Assembly (NCBI RefSeq): GCF_958450345.1
Contig: NC_088780.1
Span: forward strand, 62,271,533 to 62,335,532
DNA from: Calliphora vicina
Lineage: Eukaryota > Arthropoda > Insecta > Diptera > Calliphoridae
Length of the DNA stretch: 64,000 bases
Direction: 5' to 3'
How positions within the stretch are numbered: the first letter of the stretch is position 1; every line of letters begins with the position of its first letter. This document shows positions 11,246 to 25,700 of the stretch, one piece after another. The notes under the pieces are model-generated. The model ran no database searches, was not told the origin of the DNA, and saw only the letters and a list, made by a program, of their open reading frames with translations. A program made the position numbers and the translations under genes.

Positions 11246-13618
11246 CATTAGTCTAGAGTTTCGTGTTCGGTTTTAATCGAAACCGCGGATTTTCAAGGCC
11301 TAAAACCGTCATGAATGCCTAATTTCATATTTCTGGGCCATTAATTATTGAATTTACACAAGAATTTACACTAATCTGTCATGTGTCTAAAATATTCCAA
11401 AAGTACTATTACAATAAAGAAATAGTACTATTGCCAGCTTCATGTACATAAGTAAAATAATTTAATATAATAAAAAGTACAATTAGAAGATTTAGTACCA
11501 AATTTTCCACTATTTACCCCCGTCAAGTTTGAAATCAAAGCAATTTCCTGATTATGGTTCAGTACTCCTTAGTTTGGTTCAGTTCTCCTTTTCTTGATTA
11601 TTTCTTTACTGAGGAGCATATTAGCCAACTTTAATGTATATAAGCTAACTAATATAATATATTAAAAAAGTACCATTAAAAGAAAATGTACCAATTTACC
11701 TTTATCCTCTTGAACAACCTTCAAGTTTGAATTTTAAATTTGTTAGCTTTTCCTATATTGTCAACTGATTTTGATTCTATAACACTTCATATTTAATAAA
11801 TTATCACAAAACCGACCGAAACGGATCGGTTTTCAATTTTTTCTTCGGTTTTTTGGAAACTCTACATTAGACTGCAATTTTGATCACAAAAAATAAGGCG
11901 TCTAACATAGAATAAAATATACTTAGAAGCTAAGTCTTGCAACGGTAACGGTAATAACAGTAATTTCGGTAACGGTAGCTTAGCGATGACGGCAGCCAAC
12001 CTCGAGAATTTAATTATTTTAAAAATAAATAAAGTGTAAATTTATTCAAAATTCCAATAAAATTAAGAGTTTAATGAGTTATTTAAAAAAAAACCTATTG
12101 CGAACTTGTCCAATAATAAGGAACAAGATGTATCAAGCTGAACTAAGGAGTCAAAGTCAGAAAATAGTACTTATTCTTAATAAAAAATATAGCATTAGCC
12201 GATATTTCAGAAAAATTCTGACTGCCTTCTTTTTACATAAAATATAAATCGCACAAATATTTTACCAATAACAATGTGTAACAATTAATACCTATTAAAT
12301 TTTATGTTTTTAAAATAAACAAAAATTAAAGATCTAACGATGTCTAATTTAAAGTTGTAATCAAATAGTAATAGGTCATTATTTTGCACGAATCTTGACA
12401 CATATTTCTCTTTTGGCTTAAGAATAAAGCATATTGAAATTGATAATAATCGGAATATTATCTCACATAAATAATGTCGTCCTGGAATGGCCGTTAAAAA
12501 AAATCCAATCGAATGTAATATGGTTACTAAATTGTGTGAAGATTTGGTCTCATTAACATGTATAAGCGTTATTGCCTATTTGTCAAACAGTACAATATAG
12601 TTTGTGCATAATAAAATCGTGTAGGAATGAAATTAAAAAAAATGAATTTCTTGACATGATTTTTTTTATTTTTTAAATTATTTTAACATTATCGAACAAC
12701 ATACAACACTTGAGTGTTTTATAGAAGGAAGTGGCGCTGGGGAATATGTATGTATAGTATATTTATTATTAACTTAATGAATATAGTTCTTATTATTAAT
12801 AAAATTATGATTTTTTTATAGTTTTAAAACTATTTACATACAAGTGTATATATTTTATTTTTTTCTAATAATTATTCTTAATTTTAAATAAAAATTAAAG
12901 ACTACATCATATTTATGCATGTAAGTGTTTGTATTTTGTTTTAGTTAATTTCAAAGTGTATTATTTAAATTTTTAATGCAACCATAGTTTCTTAAAAAGC
13001 CCTAATTTGTAATTTAAAATTGAATTAAGCATTAAAAAGTTTCATATTATGTTTAATAAAAAAATGTGTGAAATTTACTTAAAATTGAATTAATATTTAT
13101 ATGTTTTAATATATGTATATAAATTGAAACAATTCAAACAAAAGGAAAAACAAAAAAAGCTCTGCTAAAATATTTACAATGAAAAAGAACATGGTTTTAA
13201 TGTTTCCTTCATTATGACCCAAATGCAGATGACAGTGGCTCAAAAAGGAAAATAAATGTATAAAACAGTTAAATATTTACGTATTTATGATTGTTTGTAA
13301 TTCCAATTGTTTGTTGATTGCTTTTGTTTTCAACATTATCGTTATACTAAATGTCAACTTATAATAGGAATAATTTCACAATTAACCTAGCTTTCCAATA
13401 GTATTATAAAGTGTGCCGTTTCAATACCCAAAATATAAATTACTCAACGAGTGAGGGACATACATGGTTACACTTATAAAATATATAACTGAGGTAAAGT
13501 GTGTGTGTGTACTTGATTTGAAACAAACAAAAGATAAATCAAAAATAAAAAACCGGGATAATCGAGTACAAGAAAAAAACAAAAAGTAGTAAACCCATAT
13601 TGCAGAAATAAAATAAAT
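11246..13618 (-). other. Downstream region of Set1
   Basis: No gene is seen. The part next to 13619 should hold the Set1 3' UTR; several TTTATT (AATAAA on the minus strand) sites lie between 12760 and 13610, and the true polyadenylation site cannot be chosen by eye. A cluster of 'cggtaacggtaat' repeats lies at 11940-11985. Confidence 0.4.
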
Positions 13619-13792
13619 TTAATTGAGAGTCCCTCTACATCCTTGAGCACCACATAAACATGGTATTTTCTCGTCTTCCAATGGAAATTTGTAATCGTAA
13701 GTGATTTCCTCATTTACACCAATCGGTTGTTTTGAGTAGATTACAATCTTCTTTTCCGATTCTATAGTAATGACTTTTGCGTAACAGTTTGG
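13619..13792 (-). CDS. Set1: Set1 exon 5 (end of SET and post-SET)
   Basis: Begins with 'PNCYAKVITIESEKKIVIYS', contains 'EEITYDYKFPLEDEK' and ends with the post-SET cysteine cluster 'CLCGAQGCRGTLN' and TAA. The acceptor on the minus strand is TTTCTCTTTCAG. The 77-bp intron between exons 4 and 5 lies at 13793-13869. Confidence 0.95.
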   Translation of the reverse strand, partial: PNCYAKVITIESEKKIVIYSKQPIGVNEEITYDYKFPLEDEKIPCLCGAQGCRGTLN

Positions 13793-16700
13793 CTGAAAGA
13801 GAAAAAATACAAATAATGAAATATGTAATGGTAATTAAGAGAATGATTTAAAGTAGTACGAGTACTTACATTGCAACTGTGATTTATAAAACGAGCCAAA
13901 TTGCCACATTTTGTGGCATCTATTATGGTTTCCATGTCGATGCGGAACAAGTATGAACTTCCTATGCCGATCGCTTCATACTTGGTTTCACGCAAATCAG
14001 CTACAATTGGACGAATCATTTGACCGACGTATTCAATGACCATTTCGTCAGCAGCAATAGGCTCCATTGCAAACAGGCCCCAGTCGTGAATGGCAGATTT
14101 GGCAAATTTCAACTGCTTCTTGCGGAACTTTAGTTGATTGAATTTAAGTAATTCCGATTCTCCAATGGAACCGAAAGCAGTTAAAAGACGACGTTGATTG
14201 GAGCGGGCTTCGCGTGAAATGCCTTGCATTTTTGATACCAGTTTATTGTGCTGATTCGTTAACTGATCGTCAGCACGATCCACACTTTGCGAGTTTTCGA
14301 CATTGGCTTTAGCATGATGATATTTGTGTTTGGCTTTTTCCCGTACATCCAATTTATAAAAACCTTCCGTACGAGCACAGCCAGTAACATGACGCTTAAG
14401 TTCGTCGTCCTTTTTACGTTTCTTATTCGGTGGCGGTACAAATGTACGGTCGGTTACGCAATGATCTACCCAATGAGTATTGTTAAGCCAAAATCTAAAG
14501 AAAGAAAAAAATATATTAAAACAATTTATCTATATAAACTAGCTGATCCGGCAAACGTTGTTCTGCCATACAAATTATTTCTAGTGAATATTTTGGTTGT
14601 TAAATAAAAAATAGCGAATGTATTCTAAGTGAAGTTATAGGTATTTTTGATGCCAAATGAAGAGAAATACAAACAAAATTTTTTGGCGAAAAATATTTTA
14701 AAAAATGGGTGGATAGGGCATCCTAATGTCATAGCGGTATGATATATAATATTCTCGTACCTACCAAAAATATATACAAAATTTCAGAAAAATAGTTAAA
14801 TATTGATATTTGGATATTGCTCATACAAAATACTAAAATCTCGGCTAAAAAACGGGTGGGTGAGGGTCGGTTGATGAAAATTTGGGGTTATATGTATTTT
14901 TTAATGCCAAATAAATAAAATACGAAAAAAAGCTTTTGGCCAAAAAATGGTAAAAATAAATTCTGGATAGGGTCACCCTAATAACCTAGCGGTATGAAAT
15001 ATACTTTACGACCTATTCTCATACCTACCAAACATACATACAAAATTTCATAAAAATCGGTTGAGCCGTTTCGGAGGAGTTCAAACACTAACATTGTGAC
15101 ACTAGATTTTTATATATTAGAATATATAAATGTCTTTGTAAGTTTGTTTGTTGGTTTGTTTATTTGTTTGAGCATCACGCCTAAGCGGCTGAACCGATTT
15201 TATTGAAATTTGGAACGTAGATATATCCTTACTGGGAAGCGTCAATAGGCTATATATTTTTTATTTTACTACGACAGGGGTAGCGAAGCGCACCGGGTCA
15301 AGCTAGTTGGATATACAAATAACATATGTACAGTGACTCAAACGCCAAATCGGACAAGGGTTTTTCTGATATAAATGTGCTCTAAACATAAAAGGATGAA
15401 CCAAAAAAATAGTTTTTTTCACTTCTATTACACTCCACAAACTCCACTCCTAAAAAATAACAAAAACTTAAATTTGCATAATTAAAACTGTAAACTTTTG
15501 CATAAAAACCAAAATAACTTAATTTTTTCTGCCAAACACAAAATCGGACAGAGTAAAATAGGTATTCAAAAGTGTGCGGTAAATAATTAGTTGCATATCC
15601 TTTGTTGCCTCGAATGACCTGTAATTGCTTTTGAATCGATTTCACCATTTTTGGCATACTTCCGGCTCTATTGTGGTCCATGCTTCCAGTAGGGACTCTT
15701 TTATCTGAACTAACGTGTTAAATTTTATTTGATGCACTCTCCTAGCTAATTCCTCCCAAAGATGCTCAATTGCATTAAATTATGGGTTCTGTGCAGGAGT
15801 TTCTATAAGTAAGGGACAGTTATGGATCAACCAAAGATTTGCAACACGTGATGTGAGCTTAGAATCGTAGTCTTGATAAATGGAAAAGATGTTTTCTGTA
15901 CCCACTTTTTCGCACTTCGCTCTACCTTTTGCTTCAAAATGTTGAGATAGACAAATTTGTCCATTTTGCCATCGATAAAATACAAATTGCATTCTCCGGA
16001 ACTCAATATGCAGCCCAAACCATAACAGAGCCTACTCCATGCTTAACAGTGGATTTTGTTTTTTTTATAATAGAATTCGGCAACAGCTTACAGTCTGATC
16101 CATATACAATAATTTTACTTCCGTCTGTGATTAAATAAATAAATAAAAATGCGCTTTACGGTGGTTTACCAAAAAATTTACTACTTTGTCCCAAAAATCT
16201 TCTATTTTGTTTATGGTTTGGGGCTGCATATTGAGTGCCGGAGTGGACAAATTTGTCTATCTCAACATTTTGAAGCAAAAGTTAGAGCGAAGTGCGAAAA
16301 AGTGGGTACAGAAAACATCTTTTCCATTTATCAAGACTACGATTCTAAGCAAATCTTTGGTTGATCCATAACTGTCCCAAACTTATAGAAACTCCTGTAC
16401 AGAGCCCAGACTTTAATGCAATTGAGCATCTTTGGGAGGAATTAGCTAGGAGAGTGCATCAAATAAAATTTAACACGTTAGTTCAGATAAAAGAGTCCTT
16501 ACTGGAAGCATGGACCTCAATAGTCTGTCAAAACATGGTGAAATCGATTCAAAAGCGATTACAGGTCATTCGAGACAACAAAGGATATGCAACTAAATAT
16601 TTATCGCACACTTTTGAATACATATTTTACTCTGTCCGATTTTGTGTTTGGAGCAAGAAATTAAGTTATTTTGGTTTTTATGCAAAAGTTTATAGTTTTA

Positions 16701-19700
16701 ATTATGGAAATTTTAGTTTTTGTTATTTTTTAGAGATATAGGTATGTGGATTATAAATAGAAACGAAAAAAACTATTTTTTTGGTACATCCTTTTATGTT
16801 TAGAGCACATTTATATTAGACAAACTCTTGTCCGATTTTGCGTTTCTACATATTTTTTTAAATTTATTTGTCAAGATTCAGTAACAAATTTCTACTTAAA
16901 AATTGATTCATTAGAAATATTTTAGAAAATTTTCTACATATTTTTTTAAATTTATTTGTCAAGATTCGGTAACAAATTTCTACTTAAAAATAGATTCATT
17001 AGGAATATTTCTGGTAATTTTCATATTTTAATTAGATTTACATTTAATAATGTTGAGCCACAATTATATTAAAAAAGCTCTAGAATAAGTATCTGCCAAA
17101 TTATACTATAGCCAGCAGAACATTTTGGAAGTAGTTCAAATTTAATGTAATTTTCCCGACTTCTTTTTTATTTATTCATTATTTGAATAACCTAGCCTAT
17201 AGGGCATAATCGGTCATAAACTTCTTAAGCAGTACAGTTATTAAAGATGATCTGGGAATTGTAATACGATATTTCACATTCAACTTATTTGAGATTTTAG
17301 TTTTTTTTTTAGATTTAATATTTAAATATGAAATTAAATATACTTTTGTTTAATTTTGTTATTAAAATTCATTGTGTATTTGCTGTTTTAAAATATCTTC
17401 CGCAATACATATAACAATTAAAAAACGTAGCCAGTTCATCGAAGTTGCATTGGTTCTAAGAAATCATTCAAATGAATGATCTAACCCTTCGTCATCACTT
17501 AAACCCCTCCTTAAACTACTTCTTTATCATATGCTGGATAGTTATAGTTTCAGAGACATGACTTAAACCAAATGCTCTCAAATTCAAAAGTTATTCTAAA
17601 AAAAAAAACGTTTCATTTTAGTAGATTTCATTGCTTATAAAAATTTATACCAATAAACAAAGAAAATTTAGTTCTTAACAATACATGGTTTTAATTTTTC
17701 AAATCGGATGAAAATTGTAAAAGTTATCCCTCAAAAAAATATTTGTAGTTTTTAATTTTCAAGCTAAAATTTTTTTGGAAATAAATCTGGCATTTCTAAA
17801 CGGCTGGTCCGATCGGGATATAATTTGAAGTGGGCGTAGCCAAGGAGTATTCGAGTTTAAGATATTAAAATGGGTCATACAAATGATCCAGGCGCGGCGC
17901 TATGGGGGCTCAAAGTAGGGTACCTTCGACATGTAAAATTTTTAAACACGTGCAATTTTTTTGTTTCCTATCCGATTTTAAAGATTTTAACATATGGCAC
18001 TACTAATATTTTTTATGTCATTACTGAGAACTTAAAAGTTATTTAACTGTAGAGTAGAAAATTGAAGAGAACTATCCACATGACCAATAACACTTGCATA
18101 TCCGTTATTCCCTTCATCGGTCTTCATAAAAATCTAGAAAATATAAAAATTCCTTACAAAAAATAAGTATTTATATAGGGAGGTGTATGGCCAAAATTAA
18201 TAACGATCTTCCGCAGAGAAAGTACTTTAAGTATACCAAGTTTCAGTTTCCTATGTCATCAGATGGCTTTAGAAAGTTGCGGAAAGTTAATAGGACATAC
18301 ATACAAACATCCAGACATACTAACAGCCGTATTTATAACCAAAATTTAGAATGGATTTAACATACGATATATTTAAAATGTATTTCTTATCCACTCGCTA
18401 AACGCATGTTAACGAACAATCAAACAGTGTTTAAACAAGTAAGAGTGCTATATTCGGCTATGCCGAATCTTATATACCCTTCACCTTTGTTGTGGATGCA
18501 TTATTATTTTTTATAATTATTATATATGTATGTATGTACATTGCCCACTTTCAGCGTACAGCATCCTAAATTTATCAAGAACACAAAAAACAACAACAAC
18601 GCCAAACGAAACAAAACACCAAAAGAAAAAACAAAAACAAAATACGCAAGGCAATGAAACCAACACACATCCAAACACACGTTTAATTGTATAAAAAACA
18701 ACAACAACGCCAAAAGAAACAAAATACGCAAAGCATGCACATTCAAACATACGATTTGTTGATTTTTTGTCAAAAAAACCAACACACAACCAAACAAAAG
18801 TTTAGTTGTATAAAAAACAACAACAACGCCAAAAGAAACAAAACACAAAAAAAAAACAAAATACACAAAGCTTGCACATCCAAGCATACGTTTTGTTGTT
18901 TTTTTGTCAAAGCATGCAATACATTGTGTTTTTTGATGAAATTTTCAGAGGTTGTCTCGGATTTTTGCTCATATCTCCGTTATTTATGGACGGATTTTGC
19001 TGATTTTAAATAGCAAAATTCTCGAAAGTATGTCTGACAGATTTGTTGAAGATTTGGATCCCGGAGATATCTGGGGCCTTCAGAAAATTGATTTCAACAG
19101 ACAGACAGACAGACGGACAGACAGACAGACAGACGGACATGGCTTAATCGACTCCGCTATCTATAAGGATCCAGAATATATATACTTTATATGGTCGGAA
19201 ATGAAAAATGTAGAAATTACAAACGGAATGACAAACTTATATATACCCTTCTCACGAAGCTGAAGGGTATAAAAACTAGACTACAAGTAGCAGTAGCAAT
19301 GAAAAAACACAAGTGGTCTAGTTAAAAAATTAATAAAAACTCGGAGTCAATCAATTACTACTACTACTGCTACCTACAGATTTTGGTAGCAGTAGTTGTA
19401 GTAGTACCAATAAAAGAAAAATTTAAAAGTAGCAGTGTAATTTATTTTCTATTACTACTGCTCTGTTAAGAGTTTTATATTTTGAAGGTAGCAGTAGTTT
19501 AAAAAAAAAACAAGAAAACGAAAAAAGACAAATGCTACTGCTACCGCTACCGCTACATCACTTTTTTGAAGCAGTAGTTGTAGCAACAGTTAAAAATTTG
19601 TTAGTTATCGTAGCTTTTTAAACACTGCAATCAAATACATACTTGCTAAAAGGGGGGTCAGACGGCATGTATTGCTTGTGTTTTGTGCCATGTATTGGGA

Positions 19701-22700
19701 CATTTTTCCATATGTAAACATATACATACCGTGTGATCCACATGAAACTTTGTGTATGTAAAATACATGTGTATTACTCGTGACATTTTTGGCAATTAGA
19801 GCATGTTCTATTTTCGTGTGTATAACAGTGTTGTATTTTCAAATACAACACTGTGTGAGTGCAAAATAAAAAAAACAAAACAAAAGCGAGTAAAGAAAAA
19901 TCATAATAAAATAAGTTTCATTGCATTAAATATATTTATTGTGATTTAAAAATGTTTTAAATAAATATATTGTTAAAAACAATAAACATATAAACTTATA
20001 GAGGTTATGTCACATGCAATTACATATGTACGTTTGAACGTGGAAATTATGAATCGTATGTATAATGTGAATTATGACATACACATGGAATTCCATATGT
20101 ATCGAATACATGTCCCAATACACAAGCAATACATGCCGTCTGACCCCCCTATAAGTCTTTAAAGAACAGCTGCACAGTGGGGGATTTGAGAAAAAAAAAG
20201 TGGAAATAAATCTGTAACTTCTAAACGAATAGACCGATTCTAATAAAACTAGCAATGACTATAGAGGAGGTGTTGATAAGTTTAAGTTTTCAATATGGGC
20301 TTATAACACCAAGGGGTCACCGAGCCACAATGCCCCAATGTGGGGAACCTGGGGTATATCAAAAATTTAAAATGATGCCAAATGTTTGTTTGCGATCCGA
20401 TTTAAATATATATATGGAATCTACTAGACGATATCTACAAAAACATTGCTTTAGCCATATATTATCTCTTATAGTTTGCGAGCTATTCGATATTATTATA
20501 AAACTTTTATATGGGAATGAAATAAAATTAATTAATTCCACACTTTCTTTTTATGATTTGAGGAAAAAAACTTAAATAGAAATGTCAATAAGTACATCAG
20601 AGTTCATTTTTTAAATAGTTAACAATACATCACGCTTTTCAGAGTTGATTTTCAAATTGTTTATAGACTGTCAAAAATGCATTATAAATAAACTCTCTTA
20701 GCAGATCGTTGTGTGCGATGTATACACAGTGGCTAATTTTTCGTTATAGATACGGCCGCAAATGTTCAGAATATTAAGATCCATCGAAAACCTCGTGTTC
20801 TAAACACGTTGATAGATTTATCAACTTGTAACGCAGATATTAAGAAGTCATTAACAAACAATATACATGAATATCATTAGAGGAAATAATGAATGAGAAA
20901 GGAAGATATGTAGGAAATGTCATGGTATTTTAGGTCCCAATGATAATCGCCACTGTCTTAAATAGAACAAATCATTCTACTCACTCACTAGCCTTTTTGA
21001 TAATTCTATTTAAATTTTGGAAGCCGAATTCATTTAGATGCTCTCCAACGAGTTTTTGAGACATACAGTGTTGGAAAAAATATTAGGAACGAATGCTTTT
21101 TTCAAACTTTTTATGTATGTTAGTCAAATTCAGTTTTGTTTAAAAAAATGTATATGCAGTTTTGTTTATCAGACATACAGCATAATTAAAAACATAATCA
21201 TTCCTATTTTCATTTATATTTTAATACATTATATGACTAACAATGTATGGAGTCAATATTTTTACTGGAAAAAATAATAGAAACGCGTAAGAGGATTCAA
21301 CTTTTCGAGGCACATCTTTATATTTTTTGTTAAAAACTATCTTATCTTAATATTTAGTTGCTCTAAACGTCTATGCAAACGTCCATGTCAATGTCAAATC
21401 ACTCTTCCTGGATTTGCTCCCATAATTCGTGCTTATTTTTCGCACTGAAACCCTCTAGCTTCCTCTTGAGCACTCCCCAAAGGTATTCCATTGGGTTAAT
21501 GTCCGGTGACTGCGAAGGCCATTCCATAAGAGGTACTTTGTTGACAGCAAACCAGTATTTTGCCAATTTTGAGGAGTGCTTCTGACTATTGTCCTGCTGA
21601 AACTCCCATCTGAAGGGCATTCCTTCCTCCGAAAATGGAAGCATTAAGCTTTGCAATATATTTACGTAGTCCTGGATGCATATTTCGTTCTTTATCCAAT
21701 ATACTGGACCGACACCAGAAGAGGAGAAACACCCCCATATCATGATGAAGACGGTGGATCCACGGCTTTACGGTCTTCTTGGTGTATTTTGGATCATATG
21801 CCTTATTGTCTGGGCGCCTAACATAATATTTCCCATCGGATCCAAACAAATTTATCTTCGTTTCGTATGACCACAGCCCAAGAAGAACGTAAACACCCCA
21901 TATCATGATGGCGGTGGATCTATCATGATATGAGGGTGTTTCTCCTCTTCTGGTGTCGGTCCATTGTTAGTCATATAATGTATTAATATATAGATGAAAA
22001 TAGGAATGATTATGTTTTTTCTTATGCTGTATGTCTGATAAACAAAACTGCATATAATTTTTTTTAAACACAAAACTAAATTTGACTAACATACTTTCAA
22101 AGTTTGAAAAAAGCATTCGTTCCTATTATTTTTTCCAACACTGTATGTAATTCAAATGATAAAAAAGTGATTTTTGAAGCTTCATGTAGAATGGAAACAT
22201 TCAGATCCTATAAACATTGGGACACATAAATTCAGAAAGTATTATGGTACTAACAAGTTTAAAGTTGAGACGGTATGAAATTTAATTGATAAATTGATTA
22301 AGATTGTCTAAGAAACTCTACGGAAATCAAAAACAACGATTTGGTTTGAAAATTTGAAAACTTAATTAAACACATAGTAATGTATTGCAATAATAAAATG
22401 CATTGCATCAAACTATTTTCATGTAACTAGTGCAAAATACAATAAAATAGAAATTTAATCCCATAATAACCAATTTTAATTTATAAGCCCAATATTTTAT
22501 TTATTTTTTAAAATAAAACTTTGAAGTCAAGTGTAAAGTGCATATTTTTTATATTTTAACCCCCGTTAACACGAAGTCTGGTTATGCCTTAACTAATAGT
22601 CGGTTAAAACTGTCGGTTAAAATTATGTTTGTATGAAAACTGTCAGTATAACTATTAGTTAAAACATAACCAGACTTCGTGTTACTGGGGGTAAGAGGGT

Positions 22701-25700
22701 ATTTTTCGTTTTTAACTGCATATTTTATGGGCATAAAGCATTTTTAATTGATCATATTTTTGGGTGCTCTGCTTTGAGATAATTTATTTTTGCTAAAACT
22801 CGATCGCGATTGCGGTAATTCGGAACCCCGATATTTTTGTCGTCGTTATATGGGAAGGAATCATTGTGCTTCGACGCGATTTGCGCGTGAACTCTTTTAA
22901 CAACTGCGAAAATATACTATCATGTTTCTTTACAGTTTTCAATATCATATTTGGATATGGTAGTGCCATTTTGATATTTGCAAAATGTTAAAAAGTGTAT
23001 ATGTACCTATTATCTATAATATATTTTCAACTTTTCTTTTAACGAATACCAGTACATCGTCTCAAATGCAAAAAGTGATTACCCAGTAAATTCGTCAAAA
23101 AATATTTTTTTCAGATTAAAATCAGAAAATGTAAAAAATGTATGTATGTAAATTCATCAATTAAAATTACATACCCGTACGTGTCCTCCTGCAAATGCAT
23201 TTCATAACATTTCCGTACGTACTGAATGTCTTCGGCATCGATGCCACGAGTGAGAAATTCGTAAAGGACCATCATTTCATCGGTGGCCTCGCGAGGTTTA
23301 AACATTTCTCGTGGCTCGAAGGTAGCCATTGCTTTGGCGTAATTGTTGTAAGCTGCTGCAGATGATATCTCCGCAGAATGTGTTCGTTTCCCAGACGCAC
23401 GGTGTGACATGGATTCTTCTTTCTTTTTTGTACGGGCGGAATCTTTACGCGGCCTTCCAGGTCCTGGCTTAGTCGAAGTTACAGTACTCGACTGTTGGGA
23501 AATATGAGGTGGAACAATGTCATCAGAAATTGATGCACGTGGTGTAGGTGGAGTAGCGTATCCGCCATGATCGTGAACCAAATATTGTTGTTTTTTCCGC
23601 GCAGTTTCCCCGTGTTGTGCTGGTGGTGAAAATGATGAGTTCTTTGGTTTCGATGTATCTGCCTCTGGAGGCAAAGAGTAACAATGCTCCAGTGCCACTT
23701 GGCTGGCTTGACTAGCTTGACTGGATCCTCCATCTGATGAGGTAGGTGACATCTTAATGTCATCATTTTCTTCCTCTGTTTGAGAGGAATCTAAAGGCGT
23801 CGGTTTCAATGCCATAAGGTGTTCGTTAGTGGATTTTGACTCAATTGTACTTGCTTTTAGAATGGACTCACTTTCGTTTTTGATACTGAGGGCACCTGTA
23901 GGCTGAATTTTAACTTCATTAGAGGCAAAACCGTTTGAACTAACTTGCGTAGATAGGTTATGTGGTGTGTCTGCTGTGATATGTGCCGGTACACTTGAAT
24001 ATGACGGTTCGCTTGTGGCGTCAATTTTCTCCACTGGCGCCAAATGCTTTTGAACTTTCTGAACATTTTGAATTGTTGATTTTGAGTCCTTTCTAGGTCT
24101 ACCGATTTCAGTCTTGGAGTTTGTTGCAGTCTTTTCTTTTTTAACTTTTCCACTAGTCTTTTCTCGTTGTTTTTCCGCATCAGCAATATTTGAACTGTTG
24201 AGCAATCCTAGTTCACCCATTAATCGAGCACCTGGAGTAGGGGGTACCTTCGTAATATCGGGTGTTACAGGCATTTCAATGCTAATAGATTTACGTGAAA
24301 AAGCTAAAGAAGGTCGGTTAGCTGCTGCTGTCGTTAAGGGTTTATCTTCAGTTGTCGTCGATGATGTCTTTTCCGCTCCACTTGCGTCTTGCTCTTCACG
24401 CAATTTACGTTCTTGCTCTTCGAGAAACTCTCGCTCAATTTGAGCCATATATTCAGTGTTACGCCTTCGTTTCTCTTGATACTCCCGTTCTTCATCGGAA
24501 TCACTATATATTCTATCATATTCAAATACACTTTTCCTTTGGCTTTGATCGGGTTTAATTTCGAGTTGTTTGCCATCGTGTTCATTACCGGCCTTCTGTT
24601 CTTTCAATTGAGATTCACTATTATCGTCGGATTTGACTTTAGACGCTTCTTCAAGGGGAGCTTTCGTGCCATCCGTCTTGTAGTCTTGTGAATCTTCACC
24701 TAAACTAAGCGAACTGTCTTTGCTAATGTCTTCCAGGTCGGATGCGTTTGTAGGTAACATTGCTACCCTTGAAGCTTCCTTCTTATGACTTGTTTTTTTA
24801 GCTAGTTTGGAATCCTTATCCACCATTTTTGCGTCCTCGTCTGAGTCGGAGTATATACTCTTTTTCGCCACCATATCACTATTTGTTGCGGATGATTGTT
24901 TTGCTGCGACAAGAATAGTTGATCTTTTGGGTAAATCATCATCGTCATCGGTATCCGAGTAGAGATCTCGCGTAACTGTCTGCCGTGTTTTTTGAAGATT
25001 TTTTTCTTTTCGAGATTTGTTCTTTATGTCATCATCTGTTATTGAACTTAATTCATCATCGCTTGCACTGTCATCTTCATCCCCTGAACTTCCGTCTGCA
25101 TCTCTTTCCGCATCGTCTTCATCATCATCGTCATTCTCTCCCTCACTAGACGATGAAGATGAAAAAAAACTTGAAGAGCTACCTTTTCGTTTTATTCGCG
25201 CGACTGGAGTGCTGGATGAGGGCTTTGTTTTGAACGATTGATTGGTGGAGTCTTTCGTATCCTTGGCGCTAGTAGCAGCGTTTGTCAATGCGATCGAGCT
25301 TAAATTTGAATCATCTTTTTCGGAATCTGAGCCGTGTACCATTTCTTCCTGATCGCTCAGATGCTTTTCAACGTCTGCCTTTTGTGATTTTGGACTGGGC
25401 TGTTTACGAATACGACGAAAGGACGGCAATTTAGGAATCGAAGCACGTAATCCTAGGGCTGGGTATGCCGAATTAAAGTCGGATAAATCTCGATGACTGT
25501 TAATTAACTGGTTAATATCAGGTGGTTTATCTATGCGATTTGTAGTTGGCGCAGTTGTACTATTCAGCGCGACCGGAACAATACCGGTGGATTTTTCGGA
25601 TGCAACTTTTTCATTTTCGCTCTTATGTCGACGACTTTTTTGTATCTGTTCATCCCACCACCCTTCAAAATTTTTAAAGGCCGTGTTTTCAATCATTTTT

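Larger units (their letters stand above)
14495..23174 (-). other. Set1: Set1 intron 3, 8.7 kb, filled with TEs
   Basis: Donor GTATGT at the 23174 side and acceptor CTTTCTTTAG at the 14495 side. The phase fits, since a split GG/A glycine codon links the exons. Within it lie a repeat with inverted ends, two Tc1-like elements, a HINE copy, a fold-prone GTAGCAG cluster and two MITEs, each listed separately. The other introns of this gene are 58 to 77 bp, so the length comes from insertions. Confidence 0.85.

Noticed and set aside
13762..14352. A 196-codon frame with a SET domain read as a separate gene
   Set aside because: It is Set1 exon 4 running into its intron; splice sites at 14494 and 13870 and the next exon complete the domain.
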